Assembly (NCBI GenBank): GCA_038526915.1
Contig: JBCBGF010000006.1
Coordinates: 62,001-126,000 of the forward strand
Length of the DNA stretch: 64,000 nt
Reading direction: 5' to 3'
Source of the DNA: JBCBGF01 sp038526915
GTDB lineage: Bacteria > Pseudomonadota > Alphaproteobacteria > Rhodobacterales > Rhodobacteraceae
In this document: in pieces, positions 59,969 through 64,000 of the stretch
How the letters are laid out: each line of letters starts with the position of its first letter
Numbering within the stretch: the first letter of the stretch is position 1
The notes under the pieces: generated by a model
The model's database searches: none
Seen by the model: the letters and a program-made list of their open reading frames with translations, nothing else
What the model was told of the DNA's origin: nothing
Made by a program: the position numbers and the translations under genes

Positions 59969-61096
59969 CTAGAGATCGGCATGAAACTCATCAATCAAAT
60001 GACGGACGACGGCGCGCATGCTGTCGTCATGGGATGCGCCAGTCTCACGCTGCCCGGCATAGACGGCGCGCTGGCGATCGGCGCTTGTGCCGTAGGCGAC
60101 GATGTCGCGGGTGCGCTCAATCTCGGCGGTGGAGCGCAGGACCCCGGCGTCTTCGGCGATCAGGTCCAGCCATTCGTTGATGATCCCATCGAACGCGACA
60201 ATTTCGCGTTGGCCGAAGTCGATCATGCCCCCCGAAGTGCCATAGCGCTGGGCCCGCCACCGGTTTTCGCTGACCAGAAACGTGTCGTAGATCCGCCAGC
60301 GCTGGTTCTTGCGGGCGAGCCGGTAGAGCATGCGCATCGTGGCTTGGGTGAGGGCGGCGAGGGTCAACGTATGCTCAAGCCGTGGGGTCACGTCGCAGAT
60401 CCGAGCCTCCAGCGTGGGGAAGCGTGACGAGGGGCGCAGATCCCACCAGATTTTCGACGTATCCTCGATCACGCCGAGGTCGATCAGCACCTGCACGGCG
60501 CGTTCGTATTCGCCCCAGCTGGTGAACCGATGGGGCAGGCCGGTGCGGGGCAGGTTGTCGAAGATCGTCAGGCGGTAGGAGGACAGGCCCGTATCGCTGC
60601 CCTGCCAGTAGGGGGAGGAACAGCTCAGCGCCAACAGATGCGGCAGGAAATAGACGAACTGGTTCATCAGATCGGCGCGCAGATCGTTGTTTTCGATGCC
60701 CACATGCACGTGCATACCGCAGATCACCATGCGCCGCGCGACCCCGGCGAGATCCTTTTCAAGCTGGTTGTAGCGGTCCTTGTCGGTGTGGTGCTGCTTG
60801 CGCCATTCCGAGAAGGGGTGACAGGACACGGCGATGGGCGAGAGCCCATGCTTGGCCGCGTGCCGCGACACGCCTGCCCGCAGGCGTTTCAGGTCATCGC
60901 GGGCCTCGCCGATAGTCGCGCAGACTTTTGTGCCGACCTCGATCTGGCACTGCAGAAATTCGGGGCTGACCTGATCCTCCAGATCGGCAAGGCACTCTTC
61001 CATAAGCGACTCAGGCGCCTCGGCCAGGGCCATGGTTTCGGTGTCGACGAGGAGGTATTCCTCTTCAATGCCGATAGTGAAGTCTGGTTCGCTCAT
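59969..61096 (-). CDS. ybdK: Carboxylate-amine ligase, YbdK/GCS2 family
   Basis: 375 residues. FTIGIEEEYLLVDTETM at the N-terminus, CGMHVHVGIEN, LSSYRLTIFDNLPRTGLP and WWDLRPSSRFPTLEARICD are hallmarks of the GCS2 family with weak gamma-glutamylcysteine ligase activity. It ligates an amino acid carboxylate to an amine using ATP; the natural substrate is unknown. Single gene; its start lies 65 bases from the end of mmsA. Confidence 0.92.
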   Translation of the reverse strand: MSEPDFTIGIEEEYLLVDTETMALAEAPESLMEECLADLEDQVSPEFLQCQIEVGTKVCATIGEARDDLKRLRAGVSRHAAKHGLSPIAVSCHPFSEWRKQHHTDKDRYNQLEKDLAGVARRMVICGMHVHVGIENNDLRADLMNQFVYFLPHLLALSCSSPYWQGSDTGLSSYRLTIFDNLPRTGLPHRFTSWGEYERAVQVLIDLGVIEDTSKIWWDLRPSSRFPTLEARICDVTPRLEHTLTLAALTQATMRMLYRLARKNQRWRIYDTFLVSENRWRAQRYGTSGGMIDFGQREIVAFDGIINEWLDLIAEDAGVLRSTAEIERTRDIVAYGTSADRQRAVYAGQRETGASHDDSMRAVVRHLIDEFHADL

Positions 61097-61161
61097 GTCC
61101 GCCCCCGCCCGGTCATCCCGTGATTAAGACCGAAGCGGGGCGGGCGGGCAAGCCCGGGCGG

Positions 61162-62661
61162 TTACTCCATCACGGGGATCGAGAACTCGCCACCTTCCTT
61201 GATGCCAGAGGGCCAGCGCGCGGTGACCGTCTTGGTGCGGGTGTAGAAGCGGAAGGCATCGGGGCCGTGCTGGTTGAGGTCACCGAAGGCCGATTTCTTC
61301 CAGCCGCCAAAGGTGTGGTAGGCGAGCGGCACGGGGATCGGGACGTTGATCCCTACCATCCCGATGTTGATGCGGTTGGCGAAGTCGCGGGCGGTGTCGC
61401 CGTCGCGGGTGAAGATCGCGGTGCCGTTGCCGTATTCGTGGTCCATCGCGTGGGCCAGCGCCTCTTCATAGGTCTGGGCGCGGACGGTCGACAGGACGGG
61501 GCCGAAGATCTCGGTCTTGTAGATGTCCATGTCCTTGGTCACGCGGTCGAACAGATGCGCGCCGACGAAGAACCCATCCTCATAACCCTGCAGCTTGAAA
61601 TTGCGGCCATCGACGACCAACTCGGCCCCTTGCTCGATCCCGCTTTCCACGAGACCCAGCACCTTTTCCTTGGCCGCACCGGTGACAAGAGGGCCATAGT
61701 CCACATCCGCCCCCGCCGTGTAAGGGCCGACCTTCAGCGCCTCGACCCGCGGCACGAGTTTCTCGATGAGCCGGTCCGCCGTCTCCTCGCCCACGGGCAC
61801 GGCGACGGAGATCGCCATGCAGCGTTCACCCGCCGCGCCGTAGCCCGCGCCCACCAGCGCATCGGCGGCCTGATCCATATCGGCGTCGGGCATGATGATC
61901 ATGTGGTTCTTTGCGCCGCCAAAGCACTGGACGCGCTTCCCGTTCGCGCAGCCGCGCGAATAGATGTATTCGGCGATGGGTGTGGAGCCCACGAAGCCCA
62001 CGGCCTGGATCGTCTCATTGTCGAGGATCGCATCGACGCTTTCCTTGTCGCCATTGACGACCTGCAGGATGCCCTTGGGAAGGCCCGCTTCCATCATCAA
62101 CTCGGCCAGCATGATCGGCACCGAGGGGTCGCGTTCGGATGGTTTGAGGATGAAGGCGTTGCCGCAGGCGATCGCGGGCGCAAACTTCCACATCGGGATC
62201 ATGGCTGGGAAGTTGAACGGGGTGATCCCGGCCACCACGCCTAGGGCTTGGCGCATCGAGTACATGTCGATGCCGGGGCCTGCGCTGTCAGTGTATTCGC
62301 CTTTGAGAAGGTGGGGTGCGCCTATGCAGAACTCGACCACTTCCAGACCTCGCTGCACGTCACCTGCGGCATCGGGCAGGGTTTTGCCGTGCTCGCGGCT
62401 CAGCGCTTCGGCGAGTTTGTCCATGTCGCGGTTCAAGAGCCGCACGAACTCCATCAGCACCCGCGCGCGGCGTTGGGGGTTGGTCGCGGCCCAGGCAGGC
62501 TGGGCGGCGGCGGCGCTGGCCACAGCCGCGTCGAGTTCGGCTTTGGAGGCCAGCGGCACTTTGGCCTGAACCTCACCCGTGGCTGGATTGAACACATCGG
62601 CAAACCGTCCCGATGTGCCTTTGACGTGGTCCCCGTCAATGAAGTGTGTCAGCTCATCCAT
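61162..62661 (-). CDS. mmsA: CoA-acylating methylmalonate-semialdehyde dehydrogenase
   Basis: 499 residues from ATG 62661. ALDH fold with NPATGEVQAKVPLAS, TPFNFPAMIPMWKFAPAIA, FVGSTPIAEYIY and the catalytic Cys in GERCMAIS, plus the C-terminal GGWKKSAFGDLNQHG seen in MmsA. It converts methylmalonate semialdehyde to propionyl-CoA, the last step after the mmsB product. It stands apart from the mmsB operon by two genes. Confidence 0.95.
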   Translation of the reverse strand: MDELTHFIDGDHVKGTSGRFADVFNPATGEVQAKVPLASKAELDAAVASAAAAQPAWAATNPQRRARVLMEFVRLLNRDMDKLAEALSREHGKTLPDAAGDVQRGLEVVEFCIGAPHLLKGEYTDSAGPGIDMYSMRQALGVVAGITPFNFPAMIPMWKFAPAIACGNAFILKPSERDPSVPIMLAELMMEAGLPKGILQVVNGDKESVDAILDNETIQAVGFVGSTPIAEYIYSRGCANGKRVQCFGGAKNHMIIMPDADMDQAADALVGAGYGAAGERCMAISVAVPVGEETADRLIEKLVPRVEALKVGPYTAGADVDYGPLVTGAAKEKVLGLVESGIEQGAELVVDGRNFKLQGYEDGFFVGAHLFDRVTKDMDIYKTEIFGPVLSTVRAQTYEEALAHAMDHEYGNGTAIFTRDGDTARDFANRINIGMVGINVPIPVPLAYHTFGGWKKSAFGDLNQHGPDAFRFYTRTKTVTARWPSGIKEGGEFSIPVME

Positions 62662-62825
62662 GGCGATCGTCCTCCCGTTTTGGCGGACCATAGGCGCGGG
62701 GGGCATCGGGTGAAAGGGATCGCGCGCGTCCGCGGCGAAAAAACCGCCCCAAAGGCCCAGCCTTGACAGACTAAGGTGTCACCAGCGAACCTTCCCCCCA
62801 GATGTCATGCGATGGGAGGATAGAC

Positions 62826-63260
62826 ATGACGGTCGCGAAAATCCTGCAATCCAAGGGCAGCGGTGACGTTGTCACGATAGAACCCGACAAAAGCGTGTCT
62901 GACGCAGCGGCCATGCTGTCGCAGAAAAAGATCGGGTCTCTGGTTGTCTCGGAAGACGGCCAACACGCCTTGGGGATTTTGTCCGAGCGCGACATCGTGC
63001 GCGAGATCGGCAAACGCGGACCCGGGTGCCTGAGCGAACGGGTGTCGGATATGATGACGCGTGACCTGGTGACCTGTACCAAAGATGCCAAGGCCGACGT
63101 GGCACTTGCGCAGATGACCAAGGGCCGGTTTCGGCACATGCCGGTTCTGGAAGCGGGCACCATGGTCGGTCTCATCACCTTGGGCGACGTGGTGAAGTAT
63201 CGTCTTGAAGAGGTGAAGATGGAGAAGGATGCGCTGGAAGGGATGATCATGGGCTTTTGA
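62826..63260 (+). CDS. CBS-domain protein
   Basis: 144 residues: two CBS motifs (about residues 14-65 and 75-130, e.g. IGSLVVSEDGQHALGILSERDIVR and RHMPVLEAGTMVGLITLGDVVKY) forming one Bateman module, with no other domain. Such proteins bind adenine nucleotides and act as energy sensors on unknown partners. The ATG at 62826 has GGGAGGA upstream. It precedes coaD by 82 bases. Confidence 0.9.
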   Translation: MTVAKILQSKGSGDVVTIEPDKSVSDAAAMLSQKKIGSLVVSEDGQHALGILSERDIVREIGKRGPGCLSERVSDMMTRDLVTCTKDAKADVALAQMTKGRFRHMPVLEAGTMVGLITLGDVVKYRLEEVKMEKDALEGMIMGF

Positions 63261-63342
63261 GGGCCCACCTTTGGTGCTTTTCGCCTCAGTCCCTTGATTT
63301 CATTGGCTTGTTGGTGTTGCGTTCCGAAAAGCGGAAGGGACG

Positions 63343-63843
63343 ATGATGCGTATTGGTCTGTATCCGGGGACATTTGACCCCCTGACCCTTGGCCATCTGG
63401 ACATCATTCAGCGCGCAACCGTGCTGGTGGACAGGCTGGTGATCGGCGTCGCGATCAACCGGGACAAGGGGCCTCTGTTTTCGCTCGAAGAACGCGTCGC
63501 GATGATCGAGGAGGAATGCGAAGGTCTGTCCCGCGCGACGGGTGTAGAGATCGTGGCGCATCCGTTCGAGAACCTGCTGATCTCTTGTGCGCGCGATGTG
63601 GGGGCACAGATCATCATTCGCGGCCTGCGTGCGGTCGCTGATTTCGAATACGAGTATCAGATGGTCGGTATGAACCGGCAGCTTGATAATTCGATCGAGA
63701 CCGTGTTCCTGATGGCCGAGGCGGAGCATCAGGCGATCGCGTCGAAGCTTGTGAAAGAGATCGCGCGGCTGGAAGGCGATATATCGAAGTTCGTGACTGT
63801 CGCCGTTGCCCAGCGCTTGGAAGAGCGATTCCCCAAGCGCTGA
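63343..63843 (+). CDS. coaD: Phosphopantetheine adenylyltransferase
   Basis: 166 residues. IGLYPGTFDPLTLGHLDI contains the nucleotide-binding TxGH motif; IIIRGLRAVADFEYEYQMVGMN is the family signature and FLMAEAEHQAIASKLVKEIAR closes the active site. It makes dephospho-CoA from phosphopantetheine and ATP, the fourth step of CoA synthesis. ATG 63343 or 63346 may start. Confidence 0.96.
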   Translation: MMRIGLYPGTFDPLTLGHLDIIQRATVLVDRLVIGVAINRDKGPLFSLEERVAMIEEECEGLSRATGVEIVAHPFENLLISCARDVGAQIIIRGLRAVADFEYEYQMVGMNRQLDNSIETVFLMAEAEHQAIASKLVKEIARLEGDISKFVTVAVAQRLEERFPKR

Positions 63844-63851
63844 TATGACAA

Positions 63852-63871
63852 GGCAGGCCCGTGGGCCTGCC
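63852..63871. terminator. Hairpin between coaD and the convergent partial gene
   Basis: GGCAGGCCC and GGGCCTGCC pair perfectly over a two-base loop; no T-run follows on either strand, so a factor-assisted or bidirectional terminator is likely. Confidence 0.55.
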
Positions 63872-63895
63872 GCAGCATCATCAACTGTACGGCCT

Positions 63896-64000
63896 TTAGC
63901 CGCCGTAGACCGCCTTGTAGGCAATCTTATGCGCGTCTTCGCGGAAGATGCCGAGGTCGAGCGCCACGTCGAGGGGCATATTCTCGATCTCATTGACGGT
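63896..64000 (-). CDS. C-terminal end of an unidentified protein (runs off the window)
   Basis: Minus-strand frame from base 64000 to TAA at 63896 encodes 34 residues ending FREDAHKIAYKAVYGG. It has normal codon use for the chromosome and converges with coaD. Too little is present to name a family. Confidence 0.6.
   Translation of the reverse strand, partial: TVNEIENMPLDVALDLGIFREDAHKIAYKAVYGG

Noticed and set aside
1..64000. CRISPR arrays, rRNA genes, insertion sequences and transposases
   Set aside because: No regularly spaced repeats, no rRNA sequence and no transposase-like protein were found on reading through both strands.

Overview
The window looks like a chromosomal segment of an alphaproteobacterium, most likely Rhodobacteraceae (Roseobacter-type). 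The base composition is GC-rich and alphaproteobacterial. A valine-degradation cluster, a TAXI-type TRAP binding protein, a YbdK ligase and EcfG-type promoters all fit this assignment, which is inferred from gene content rather than from a marker gene.

Region 1 (about 1-23,190) is a dense stress-response cluster. After a partial MATE transporter come a small NepR-like ORF and a HisKA_2 sensor kinase, then genes for envelope repair (PLD family, HdeD, PLDc_N), ion and osmotic homeostasis (TrkH/TrkA, two MscS channels, trehalose-phosphate synthase), redox (glutathione reductase, two SDRs), a formate/nitrite-type channel with a GH13 glucosidase, a dioxygenase/HAD pair and several small membrane proteins. 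Twelve exact matches to the EcfG general-stress promoter (GGAAC-N16/17-CGTT) plus two one-mismatch versions lie directly in front of nearly every transcription unit on both strands, so the block reads as a physically clustered general-stress regulon.

Region 2 (about 23,190-54,800) is an integrative and conjugative element. All main genes read leftwards: an excision/quorum control module (FseA-like split gene, RdfS-like HTH, QseM-like and QseC-like proteins, broken LuxR), then DUF2840, traF, transglycosylase, relaxase, traG, copG and a complete trbBCDEJKLFGI set ending in DUF2274. The right part holds DUF736, DUF2493, a toprim fragment, ParB and DUF932 genes. Three AT-richer cargo blocks interrupt it: a beta-helix membrane protein between copG and trbB, a block with an exported protein and a Cys-rich peptide that truncated both parB and the toprim gene, and a pentapeptide-repeat membrane protein. 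No integrase is visible. The element ends close to a tRNA-Gly(GCC) on the right and abuts a chromosomal gene within 10 bp on the left, which suggests a rearranged or decayed element.

Region 3 (about 54,804-64,000) is ordinary chromosome: tRNA-Gly, TAXI binding protein, a leftward block with 3-hydroxyisobutyrate dehydrogenase, 3-hydroxyisobutyryl-CoA hydrolase and acyl-CoA dehydrogenase, a GT25 transferase, YbdK, methylmalonate-semialdehyde dehydrogenase, then rightward CBS-domain and coaD genes and a partial gene at the edge.
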